Shown here: piece after piece, positions 51,755 through 59,544 of the stretch | How positions within the stretch are numbered: the first letter of the stretch is position 1 | How the letters are laid out: each line of letters opens with the position of its first letter | Assembly: GCA_965119215.1 (NCBI GenBank) | Contig: CBCPKK010000016.1 | Span: 62,001 to 126,000, forward strand | Direction of reading: 5' to 3' | Length of the DNA stretch: 64,000 nucleotides | Source of the DNA: Buttiauxella sp965119215 | GTDB taxonomy: Bacteria > Pseudomonadota > Gammaproteobacteria > Enterobacterales > Enterobacteriaceae | The notes under the pieces: generated by a model | Database searches by the model: none | What the model was told of the DNA's origin: nothing | Seen by the model: only the letters and a program-made list of their open reading frames with translations | Made by a program: the position numbers and the translations under genes

Positions 51755-52459
51755 TCATTCGCTCATACTGAACGGCGGCAAATTCAATTCCTTCATTCCA
51801 TTTTCGCTGATCATCCACGCATACATTTCAGCATCGGTTTTCAAATCCAGGCGACGCATGGCACTGCTTTTTTGTGCGCTGATGGTTTTGTAGTTTTTTT
51901 CGAGCAATGTCGAAATTTGAGTCAGTTGCCAGCCTTTACTGATTAGCCGTAAAACACGGCGCTCTGCAAAAGTCAGACTGGGTCTGACCTCATCACTAGC
52001 GGGTACCAGTGCCGCTTTCTCCTGCAAAAGATAACTGCTGATTTTTTCGACTTCCCCGCCGCAATTGAAGATATGCTCGACAATGCTGCTCATCGGTTCA
52101 TATAAAGACAGCAGCGACGTTTTAGTTGTCAGCAAACGTTCAATTGCAATGTTCACCAGATGCGCTGGCAAAGTGAAAACCCATTGCACTTGTCGATGCT
52201 GATTTTGCATCTGGTTCAGGAAGCCACATGCTTCAAAACTCTCTTGCAACGAGCCGTCCAACTCAATCATCACCACATCGACCTGCGCTAATATTTCCGG
52301 CTTGAGATCTAAATAGTCCCCCAGTAAAACCAGCGAAGACTGAGCCGCTCTTTGCGCCATAACAAACTGCAAACCTTCACGCATTAAAGGCCGCTTACTG
52401 ATAACGACTGCACGACAAAAGGGATTGCGTAAAAAGATCCTGGTTTTGCTTTCCTGCAT
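51755..52459 (-). CDS. bglJ: LuxR-type regulator, BglJ-like
   Basis: 234 residues with a receiver-like but non-canonical N-terminal region (VVISKRPLMREGLQFVM; phospho-acceptor area VDVVMIELDG) and a C-terminal LuxR HTH (LTFAERRVLRLISKGWQLTQ; KTISAQKSSAMRRLDL). By position (downstream partner of the preceding regulator, next to fhuF) it corresponds to BglJ, which in E. coli pairs with RcsB to relieve H-NS silencing of bgl. Sequence identity to E. coli BglJ appears modest, so the symbol is based on synteny. It starts 21 bases after the yjjQ-like stop. Confidence 0.7.
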   Translation of the reverse strand: MQESKTRIFLRNPFCRAVVISKRPLMREGLQFVMAQRAAQSSLVLLGDYLDLKPEILAQVDVVMIELDGSLQESFEACGFLNQMQNQHRQVQWVFTLPAHLVNIAIERLLTTKTSLLSLYEPMSSIVEHIFNCGGEVEKISSYLLQEKAALVPASDEVRPSLTFAERRVLRLISKGWQLTQISTLLEKNYKTISAQKSSAMRRLDLKTDAEMYAWMISENGMKELNLPPFSMSE

Positions 52460-52480
52460 AATAACCTCCTTATAAAACGA

Positions 52481-53131
52481 CTACTTTCCTGACAGGGCAC
52501 AACCTAAAACATGGAGATCTTTCTCGCAGTTCAACCCCAATTTTTCCATCGCATGTCTTTTATGCGCGCTCACGGTTCTGATATCGCGGCCTAAATTCAG
52601 TGCCACCTGGCTAACGTTGTGACCTAAAAATAATTGCCCCATAACCTGAGCCTCACAGACAGTCAGTTCACCGCTAACGCGTTCCTCAAGAATGCTTTTG
52701 ACAATCGGGCTGCATAACATAGCCTTAGAAGAGAGAGACTTTACGATGAGATCCAGGAAGGTTGCGGTTGGCTCATACTGAGAAATAATCATCCGTACGC
52801 CCAGCGCCGAAATATAATTAAGCACGCTAAGTTTATGATTTTTCGTGTAAGCGACAATGGCGGCGCTGGGTTGTACCGTCCGGCACCAGTTAATAAATTT
52901 TACTTCCTCAGTTAATCGACCAGAGGAATCACTAATATTTAAAATGATGAGCGAGTCCGGCATCTTTAAAACCTCGGCGTAGGCTTCATCAATCTTCTTG
53001 ATAACATTCACTAAATGTCTAACTTTAGGTTCTGATTTTAACTGATGAGCGATGCCTGCCGCAGTTAACACACAAGGTAAGATAACCATTATCTGATTAG
53101 ATGGATTATTCTCAGTGATAGTATTTTCCAT
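52481..53131 (-). CDS. yjjQ: LuxR-type regulator, YjjQ-like
   Basis: 216 residues, with an atypical receiver-like N-terminal part (LIILNISDSSGRLTEEVKF) and a LuxR-type HTH at the C-terminus (LTVCEAQVMGQLFLGHNVSQ; RTVSAHKRHAMEKLGL). It is the first gene of a two-gene regulator operon in the place of yjjQ-bglJ. The upstream 220 bases are extremely AT-rich, consistent with H-NS silencing as in E. coli. E. coli YjjQ represses motility genes; whether this one does is unknown. Confidence 0.7.
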   Translation of the reverse strand: MENTITENNPSNQIMVILPCVLTAAGIAHQLKSEPKVRHLVNVIKKIDEAYAEVLKMPDSLIILNISDSSGRLTEEVKFINWCRTVQPSAAIVAYTKNHKLSVLNYISALGVRMIISQYEPTATFLDLIVKSLSSKAMLCSPIVKSILEERVSGELTVCEAQVMGQLFLGHNVSQVALNLGRDIRTVSAHKRHAMEKLGLNCEKDLHVLGCALSGK

Positions 53132-53352
53132 ATCATTCCTTTGACTAATTATTCAGTGCTGTAAAAATATGACCGTGCATTAACTTATACATTTAATGTA
53201 TAAGTTAATAAGAAATAGCTACATCAATGAAAAAATATAATAGATTTAATTTCAAATTAAAAACAGAAAAATTAATTAATACGGAAAGATGATTAGATCT
53301 AATTAATAATAAGTTAATTTATATTAAACAGTTTTTATATTAATTAACTTAT
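53132..53352. promoter_or_regulatory. AT-rich region upstream of the yjjQ-like operon
   Basis: About 220 bases composed mostly of A/T, with repeated AATTAAT and TTAATTAA words (for example ATTAATTAACTTATTTATAA at its right end). It separates the yjjQ-like gene from the AraC-type gene. Its composition suits an H-NS nucleation region. No gene is visible. Confidence 0.55.
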
Positions 53353-54231
53353 TTATAATTCACGAATCGGGTGGCTTCGGAAATTTTTTGGTGTTGTCCC
53401 CGTGTAACGGCGGAAAAAACGCGAAAAATAGGTCGCGTCACTAAAACCAAGATAATCAGAGACCTGGCTGATGGTCATGCTGGTGTAGAGCAAACTACGC
53501 TTAGCCTCCAGCAGGAGGCGCTGGTGAAGAACATTCAGAGCACTACAGCCATAAAATTCATGGCAAAGATTATTCAGATAAACGCTCGATAACCCCACGA
53601 CACCAGCATAATGCGTTACCGACAACTGCTCCCGGTAATGACGCTCAACCAATTGATTAAATTGATGGATCACCGAACGTTTTCGTTCAATGCGTGAACT
53701 GCCGCCAGGCGTTGGAGCGCACTGGCGATTGAGCCAGACCAGTAACGCACCGATCAGAGAATGCAGCATCATGTCACGCGCTTCACCCTGGCCTTCGTAC
53801 TCGCTCTGTAGAGTGTTAAACAAAGTATTAATTTGCCTGCGGGAGCTTTTCACCGGCATGCAGGCAGCTTGCCCGAGTACCTGCAAAGGACGGCCAAATT
53901 GCTGTTCAAACTGGGTGATTAAAGGTGCGGAAAACGACAGGGAATATCCCTGCGCACCTGGTGAAAATTTAAAACCGTGGACACACAGCGCGGGCACAAC
54001 CTGAATACAGGCATGCCCCACGTGATGCTTAACCCCTTCAATATCAATCTCCACCTGCCCTTTGTGCAAATAAAGCAGTTGAACGATATCCGCATGCTGG
54101 TGTGTGCGAATGTGCCATTCATAGAGACTGCTACGGCTATGGATAGACTCGCAATGCAGTAAATCTGCGGCAGGCCAGTTCCGGCTTTCACCATAAAGTT
54201 TAAAGACCGGAATGCTGGTATTCAGACTCAT
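53353..54231 (-). CDS. AraC-family regulator next to pobA (PobR-like)
   Basis: 292 residues. An N-terminal cupin-like sensor (RTHQHADIVQLLYLHKGQVE; VGHACIQVVPALCVHGFKF) is followed by an AraC double HTH in residues 190-290 (YAGVVGLSSVYLNNLCHEFYG; ISQVSDYLGFSDATYFSRFF). It starts 41 bases after the pobA stop on the same strand, so the two are probably co-transcribed and this is the likely 4-hydroxybenzoate-responsive activator. That ligand is inferred from the neighbour. Confidence 0.82.
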   Translation of the reverse strand: MSLNTSIPVFKLYGESRNWPAADLLHCESIHSRSSLYEWHIRTHQHADIVQLLYLHKGQVEIDIEGVKHHVGHACIQVVPALCVHGFKFSPGAQGYSLSFSAPLITQFEQQFGRPLQVLGQAACMPVKSSRRQINTLFNTLQSEYEGQGEARDMMLHSLIGALLVWLNRQCAPTPGGSSRIERKRSVIHQFNQLVERHYREQLSVTHYAGVVGLSSVYLNNLCHEFYGCSALNVLHQRLLLEAKRSLLYTSMTISQVSDYLGFSDATYFSRFFRRYTGTTPKNFRSHPIREL

Positions 54232-54272
54232 GACTTCCTCTTGCCGATTAAGAAAACCCCAATAAGTGTAGT

Positions 54273-55457
54273 TTATTCAACGGATTCGAATGGCAATCCG
54301 ACATAATTTTCGGCGATGGTCGTTAACCCCGCGCGTGAAGCCAGATAATACTCACGATCGGCCTGCTGCATTTTGCGGTCAAACGCGTTCTGCCCTTCGA
54401 AATCATGCAGAAGATTGGTCATAAACCAGCTAAAACGCTCACCTTTCCACACTCTGCGCAACGCCATTGGCGAATACGTTTCCAGTAAGTCAGTTCGCCC
54501 TTCCTGATACACCTTGCGCAAAATCCGATACAGATAATTCACATCAGACGCAGCCAGATTTAGCCCTTTTGCGCCCGTCGGCGGCACAATATGCGCAGCA
54601 TCACCCACCAGGAAAAGGTTGCCATACTGCATCGGTTCAACCACAAAACTGCGTAGCGGTGCGATGCTTTTCTCAAGTGAGTGACCAGTTACTAACTTGT
54701 CAGCCAGCTCTTTTGGCAGCCGCTGTTTTAGCTCGCCCCAGAAGCGTTCATCCGGCCAGGCCTCGACTTTATCGCTTAGCGGTACCTGCAAATAATAGCG
54801 GCTCCGTGTTAGTGAGCGCTGACTACACAAAACGAATCCCCGCTCATGATGAGCATAAATCAGCTCGTGATTCACAGGCGGCGTGTCGGATAACAAGCCC
54901 AACCAGCCAAACGGATAAACGCGTTCATATTCACGGGTGATTTCCGCTGGAATCGCTTTGCGTGACACACCATGAAAACCGTCGCAACCGGCAATATAGT
55001 CACAGTCTATACGGCAGATTTCGCCCTGCTTTTCAAAAGTGACATACGGAGAATCGCTTTTTACATCAAACAATTGCACATTGCTGACACCATACAGAGA
55101 GGCTGCATCAGTTTCACCGCGCGCCGCCATCAAATCGCGGGTCACTTCTGTTTGACCGTATACCATCACCGTCTTTCCGCCCGTCAGCTCTTTAAGCGGA
55201 ACAGGGATACGCTTGCCATCGACCAGAAACTCAACGCCTTCATGGACTAACCCTTCAGCATCCATCCTTTTGCTGACCCCTGCTTCACGCAGTAAATCCA
55301 CCGTACCATTTTCCAGAATACCCGCCCGAATACGGCCTAAAACATGCTCCGGCGACTGCCTTTCAAGCACCACATTGCTGATACCGGCGTTATGCAGCAA
55401 TTGCCCCAACAGCAAACCCGATGGGCCAGCCCCAATAATCACTACCTGAGTTTTCAT
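54273..55457 (-). CDS. pobA: 4-hydroxybenzoate 3-monooxygenase PobA
   Basis: 394 residues, the exact length of Pseudomonas p-hydroxybenzoate hydroxylase. A flavoprotein that converts 4-hydroxybenzoate to protocatechuate with NADPH and oxygen. The FAD-binding GAGPSG is at residues 9-14, the GRIRAGILENGTVDLL segment follows, and the second FAD motif is GDAAHIVPPTGAKGLNLA near residue 285. No pca ring-cleavage genes occur in the window, so the rest of the pathway must be elsewhere. The block pobA-pobR is inserted between the yjjQ-like gene and yjjP, unlike E. coli. Confidence 0.95.
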   Translation of the reverse strand: MKTQVVIIGAGPSGLLLGQLLHNAGISNVVLERQSPEHVLGRIRAGILENGTVDLLREAGVSKRMDAEGLVHEGVEFLVDGKRIPVPLKELTGGKTVMVYGQTEVTRDLMAARGETDAASLYGVSNVQLFDVKSDSPYVTFEKQGEICRIDCDYIAGCDGFHGVSRKAIPAEITREYERVYPFGWLGLLSDTPPVNHELIYAHHERGFVLCSQRSLTRSRYYLQVPLSDKVEAWPDERFWGELKQRLPKELADKLVTGHSLEKSIAPLRSFVVEPMQYGNLFLVGDAAHIVPPTGAKGLNLAASDVNYLYRILRKVYQEGRTDLLETYSPMALRRVWKGERFSWFMTNLLHDFEGQNAFDRKMQQADREYYLASRAGLTTIAENYVGLPFESVE

Positions 55458-55758
55458 AGAGTACGCTCTCTGATGTGGCGTTATTAAAATGTTATTTTTA
55501 TGTTTAATAAATGTGCGTTAATGCATTTTTATCGCTATCAGAGAGAAAAAGAAGGTCAATATCAGTCTAAAACGTGCACTTTTCGAAACTCACGCACAGA
55601 GTGTGGACGAGCTCATACTTCGCCGAAAAAGTGTGCGAAATCGGTTATTACGCTAAATGTTGATCTGGCGCGCCTGAATCAATGTGGCGGCCTATGTTAA
55701 TAATGAGGGATGCTAAAATTTGAGCAGCAACGCTCGCTTTCATTTTCATGGACCAAAC
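55458..55758. promoter_or_regulatory. Divergent promoter region pobA / yjjP
   Basis: About 300 bases between the two divergent starts. It includes an imperfect repeat of GTGC-type sequence around 55576-55640 (GTGCACTTTTCG and CGAAAAAGTGTGC, inverted to each other), a possible regulator site, and a TAAAAT -10-like element at 55714-55719 for yjjP. No gene visible. Confidence 0.45.
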
Positions 55759-56535
55759 ATGCAGACAGATGTAAACACGCAGCGTGACGTCACTCGTCTC
55801 TGCATTCAGTGTGGGCTTTTTTTGCTGCAACACGGCGCGGAAAGCGCCCTGGTGGAAGAACTTTCCAGTCGGTTGGGAATTGCATTAGGGATGGACGGCG
55901 TTGAAAGCTCAATTTCAGCGAACGCGATTGTTTTGAGCACCATAAAAGATAATCAGTGCCTGACCACGACGCGTAAAAATATCGACCGTGGCATCAACAT
56001 GCACGTAGTCACCGAAGTTCAACACATCGTGATCATGGCAGAGCATAAGCTACTGGATAGCAAAGACGTTTTGAAACGTTTTGAGCACATTAAACCGCTG
56101 CGCTACCCGCGCTGGTTAGTGGTGCTGATGGTCGGTCTTTCCTGCGGCTGCTTCTGTAAGCTCAATAATGGCGGGTGGGATGGCGCTTTCGTGTCATTCG
56201 TGGCCAGTTCCGTCGCGATGTATGTCCGCTTAGTTTTCACTGCTCGTCACTTGCACCCACAAATTAACTTCTGCATTACGGCGTTTGTTGCGACAACAAT
56301 CTCTGGCTTGCTCATCGCCAAAGGGCCATTTGCCTCAACATCAAACATTGCCATGGCGGCAAGCGTACTGCTGTTGGTGCCTGGTTTCCCACTGATTAAT
56401 GCCGTAGCCGATATGTTCAAAGGCCACGTCAACACAGGGCTTGCAAGGTGGGCAATGGCCAGCCTGCTCACGCTTGCGACCTGTATTGGTGTCGTCATGG
56501 CGATGTCATCATGGGGGCTACGCGGATGGGAATAA
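55759..56535 (+). CDS. yjjP: YjjP, ThrE-type membrane exporter subunit
   Basis: 258 residues (E. coli 256). ThrE-like protein: a cytoplasmic N-terminal half (RLCIQCGLFLLQHGAESALVEE) and about five membrane segments from residue 120 (WLVVLMVGLSCGCFCKL; TIAMAASVLLLVPGFPLIN-like). Together with YjjB it forms a split exporter; in E. coli the pair has been linked to succinate export. The ATG at 55759 gives the E. coli N-terminus (MQTD); a TTG at 55720 is in frame. It overlaps yjjB by ten bases. Confidence 0.93.
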   Translation: MQTDVNTQRDVTRLCIQCGLFLLQHGAESALVEELSSRLGIALGMDGVESSISANAIVLSTIKDNQCLTTTRKNIDRGINMHVVTEVQHIVIMAEHKLLDSKDVLKRFEHIKPLRYPRWLVVLMVGLSCGCFCKLNNGGWDGAFVSFVASSVAMYVRLVFTARHLHPQINFCITAFVATTISGLLIAKGPFASTSNIAMAASVLLLVPGFPLINAVADMFKGHVNTGLARWAMASLLTLATCIGVVMAMSSWGLRGWE

Positions 56536-56999
56536 TCGATTTTTTACTGGCGTTATTACAAGACATGGTGCTGTCCGCCATTCCCGCCGTAGGTTTTGCC
56601 CTGGTATTTAACGTCCCCCAGCGGGCTTTGCCCTACTGCGCTTTACTGGGCGCAATCGGCCACGGTTCCCGAATGGCGATGATGACGGCGGGTATGAACA
56701 TCGAATGGAGTACTTTTATTGCGTCCATTCTGGTGGGCAGCATTGGGATACAGTGGTCACGCTGGTATCTGGCGCACCCAAAAGTCTTCACCGTGGCTGC
56801 CGTCATCCCCATGTTCCCCGGTATTTCAGCCTATACCGCCATGATCTCTGCCGTGAAACTCAGTCACTTTGGCTACACCGAAGATCTGATGATCCAGCTT
56901 CTTACCAACTTCCTGAAAGCGTCGTTTATCGTCGGCGCGCTGTCGATTGGCTTATCAATTCCGGGCTTGTGGCTTTACCGTAAACGCCCGCGAGTGTGA
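56526..56999 (+). CDS. yjjB: YjjB, partner of YjjP
   Basis: 157 residues, as in E. coli. ThrE_2-type membrane protein with about five membrane segments; the block VFTVAAVIPMFPGISAYTAMISAVK and the end GLWLYRKRPRV are strongly conserved. Its start (MGIIDFLLALLQDM) lies inside the end of yjjP, so the two are translationally coupled. In E. coli the next gene is dnaT; here it is a TetR-family gene. Confidence 0.94.
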   Translation: MGIIDFLLALLQDMVLSAIPAVGFALVFNVPQRALPYCALLGAIGHGSRMAMMTAGMNIEWSTFIASILVGSIGIQWSRWYLAHPKVFTVAAVIPMFPGISAYTAMISAVKLSHFGYTEDLMIQLLTNFLKASFIVGALSIGLSIPGLWLYRKRPRV

Positions 57000-57051
57000 T
57001 GCATTTCAGGGCTTCGCTAACTCATCAGTGCTTTGCCATCACAAACTTGTT

Positions 57052-57097
57052 TTAATGTCATCCGGCCTGGGCGGTACCAGCGGCCTGATGACATTAA
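57052..57097. promoter_or_regulatory. Large inverted repeat covering the TetR ribosome-binding site
   Basis: TTAATGTCATCCGGCC (57052-57067) and GGCCTGATGACATTAA (57082-57097) pair at 15 of 16 positions around a 14-base spacer that itself holds GGTACC. The right arm contains the first bases of the TetR Shine-Dalgarno (TAAGGAG). It may be an operator, a terminator of yjjPB, or an RNA structure that hides the start region. Confidence 0.75.
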
Positions 57098-57107
57098 GGA
57101 GCCTTGC

Positions 57108-57749
57108 GTGGAAACCCACGAAATTTATCTTCCTGAGCGTTTTGATGACGCCAGCCTGAAAGAAAAGATTTTCTTCAGCGCCATAAGTTTGTTCGCTGAA
57201 TTTGGCCTGAACGGCGCACGCATGGAACAAATTGCAGAGAAAGCGAATACCACAAAACGGATGGTGGTTTATCACTTCAAAAGCAAAGAGTTACTTTATA
57301 TTCAGGTGCTGGAATATGTGTATACCCAAATCCGTAGCTGCGAGCGCGAGCTTAATCTTTCGCATCAACCGCCAGTAGAAGCGATGGTGGAATTGGTGGA
57401 ATGGACATTTGATTTCCACGCCACGCACCCGGATTTTATTCGTATCATCTGCATGGAAAACATGCAGCGCGGGCGCTTTGTGAAAGAGTCAGCCTATCTG
57501 CGTGAGATAAACCGCAGCGCGCTGGAATTGTTGGAAGATGTGCTAACACGCGGGCAAGAAAAACAGCTATTCAATAAACTCGTCACCGCCAAAGACGTGC
57601 ACCGCCTGATCAGTAGCTTTAGCTTCTATCATGTCGCTAACAGCTACACTTTCTCTAACTTCTTCGAAGACGGGGCTGAACCGGCTGATAACACCACGCA
57701 TTACCGTGAAATGGCGGTAAAAGTGGTATTGCGCTACATCGGGCCATAA
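57108..57749 (+). CDS. TetR/AcrR-family transcriptional regulator
   Basis: 213 residues. N-terminal TetR HTH (LKEKIFFSAISLFAEFGLNG; EQIAEKANTTKRMVVYHFKSKELLY) and a helical ligand/dimer domain (WTFDFHATHPDFIRIICMEN) as in several aromatic- or amino-acid-catabolism regulators. The start is GTG at 57108, decided by TAAGGAG six bases before it. Its only close neighbours are yjjB and yjjA, so a target is not evident; the inverted repeat upstream is a candidate autoregulatory site. Confidence 0.88.
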   Translation: METHEIYLPERFDDASLKEKIFFSAISLFAEFGLNGARMEQIAEKANTTKRMVVYHFKSKELLYIQVLEYVYTQIRSCERELNLSHQPPVEAMVELVEWTFDFHATHPDFIRIICMENMQRGRFVKESAYLREINRSALELLEDVLTRGQEKQLFNKLVTAKDVHRLISSFSFYHVANSYTFSNFFEDGAEPADNTTHYREMAVKVVLRYIGP

Positions 57750-57865
57750 AAATCGTGTTTTCTGGCTGCTTTAAGAAAGCTCTGAACCTCAACAGGTGCG
57801 GAGAAAGCGTTATACTCGACGAAAATTCTCCTGCGGTGCAGGTTATCGAAAAAGAGTATAAGCAG

Positions 57866-58366
57866 ATGAAAGCAAGCAATAAGGTTATGTGCGCACTGGC
57901 GCTGGCAACATCCGTATTCGCCGGTCAGGCGATGGCAGCAAGCTGGCAGGATCAGCTCTCCAGCGCGGCAACTGAGTTAAGCAAATCAAGCACCACCAGC
58001 ACAACAGGGACGACTGGCAATTCAGTTGCGTCACTGACCAGCCTGCTCGGCGGCGGGACTAAAGCGCTGAGCGCTGACAGCATGACCAACGCTGCGGGTA
58101 TTTTGCAGTACTGCATGAAGAACAAACTGGTTTCAGCCACCAATACCGACAACATCAAGAACGGCCTGCTGGATAAGCTGGGCTTAGATAGCGGCACCAA
58201 GCAAACTCAACCTGTAGATTACACTCAGGGTCTGGCAGGGCTGCTGAATACCGGAAAAGGCCAGCAGCTGGATCTGAATACCATCGGCAGCTCACCGCTG
58301 GCAGAAAAAGTGAAAACTAAGGCGTGTGATTTTGTCCTGAAGCAGGGTGCGAATTACCTGGCTTAA
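57866..58366 (+). CDS. yjjA: DUF2501 periplasmic protein YjjA
   Basis: 166 residues (E. coli 164). A signal peptide (about 24 residues, ending AMA-ASW) leads a Ser/Thr/Gly-rich stretch and the conserved YjjA domain (GILQYCMKNKLVSATNTDNI; GLLDKLGLDSGT; ACDFVLKQGANYL). Unknown function. The ATG at 57866 follows AAGAG; the frame is open from 57755 but the signal peptide fixes the start. In E. coli it is next to dnaC. Confidence 0.9.
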   Translation: MKASNKVMCALALATSVFAGQAMAASWQDQLSSAATELSKSSTTSTTGTTGNSVASLTSLLGGGTKALSADSMTNAAGILQYCMKNKLVSATNTDNIKNGLLDKLGLDSGTKQTQPVDYTQGLAGLLNTGKGQQLDLNTIGSSPLAEKVKTKACDFVLKQGANYLA

Positions 58367-58414
58367 AAATAGTGCCTGTCTCTCACTCTGAGGGGCAGGT
58401 TTTTAATCACGCCA

Positions 58415-59428
58415 TCAAACCACATTGATTTCCAGCACCGCATACACGCCATCATTGGGTAACGTGACGGTGACATTTTTCAAATCCACTCCCGCCGCCA
58501 GAATAATTTCTCTTAGCTCAAGCAGTGTTCGCGGGTAAAGCGTCGGCCAGCCAATGCAACGCAATAAAAAGGCCAACTGCGGACTAGTCGTCAGCATATT
58601 GGAGATGATCAGCACGCCGCCTGGCTTAACTAATCGCAACGCGTGGCGAATAAAATGCACCGCTTCAGGTGCCGAGAAATACTCGAAAATCCCCAGACCA
58701 TCAACCAGCTCAGCGGAATGCTCGCCCAGCTCCTGAACCAGTTTGTCGCTGACGACCATGCGGTCGAATAAATTGCGCATCAACAACTGAAAATGATGCC
58801 CTTCCACCAGGCCATATTGTGTCGCCAGCCCACGGGCAAATTTCAGCGATTGCCTGTCGTGATCAACCAGCAATAAAGTGAATTTCTGCGCCCGCAATTT
58901 CGCGCCACGCAATGTCCTTAATACCGGCACCGCTGCGCCACAGGCAAGGCTTATCCAGTTACCAGACGCACTATTATTGAGATGATTATCAGCAATGGCC
59001 GCCATCACTTTCGCACGCGACCGAACGCCTTGTGCATCATTGGCATGGATAAACCAGGATCGGCTGTGGCTGTCCACTTCCCTACCGCTTATCAAACGTT
59101 CGGCAAGTGGATACTGCACAGCCCATAACGAAAGCGCAGTGGGAACCAGTTGGCAGCGCCACTCTTCAAGGGCGGGTCTTTCTCGAAAGGCTTGTTCTGA
59201 GTGTTTGTTCTTGCAGCGTATCCGCCGCTTCCCCTCGCTATCTAAAAAGACCTCAGGGGCTTCAAGCGTCAGATCGTTTGTCAGGTAGTCATTAATTTCA
59301 TCAATCTGCTGTAAAACCTGACCTTTCATCGGCCAGTCGTCACTGATATCGCTGTAAGAGACATGTTTAATGGCAAGATCCGCAGGCACAGATCCTGGGA
59401 TCACGGAGAGAAAAGGCTGCCAGGACAT
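58415..59428 (-). CDS. Class I SAM-dependent methyltransferase, unassigned
   Basis: 337 residues. The N-terminal 130 residues are not recognisable; residues 155-330 form a Rossmann methyltransferase with motif I SGNWISLACGAAVPVLRTL (a degenerate glycine loop), an acidic strand end LLLVDHDRQSLKFA, and the post-motif LVDGLGIFEYFSAPEAVHFI, LRLVKPGGVLIISNM. Substrate unknown. The gene is alone, convergent with yjjA, and lacks any E. coli counterpart at this place. The long N-terminal extension with many charged residues may be a substrate domain. Confidence 0.75.
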   Translation of the reverse strand: MSWQPFLSVIPGSVPADLAIKHVSYSDISDDWPMKGQVLQQIDEINDYLTNDLTLEAPEVFLDSEGKRRIRCKNKHSEQAFRERPALEEWRCQLVPTALSLWAVQYPLAERLISGREVDSHSRSWFIHANDAQGVRSRAKVMAAIADNHLNNSASGNWISLACGAAVPVLRTLRGAKLRAQKFTLLLVDHDRQSLKFARGLATQYGLVEGHHFQLLMRNLFDRMVVSDKLVQELGEHSAELVDGLGIFEYFSAPEAVHFIRHALRLVKPGGVLIISNMLTTSPQLAFLLRCIGWPTLYPRTLLELREIILAAGVDLKNVTVTLPNDGVYAVLEINVV

Positions 59429-59504
59429 GTTTAACCTCTACAGACATTTTCTTTCAGTCTAGAAAATGTGGGGTTATTTACCGTCAGCAGAAAGTCGTAG
59501 TTTA

Positions 59505-59533
59505 GTGCGACCCGGCTTTCAAGCCAGGCCGCA
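59505..59533 (-). terminator. Possible terminator after ascB
   Basis: Imperfect stem GCGGCCTGGCT / AGCCGGGTCGC with a four-base loop shortly after the ascB stop on the minus strand. No T-run follows, so support is weak. Confidence 0.35.
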
Positions 59534-59544
59534 TGATTCACAAA

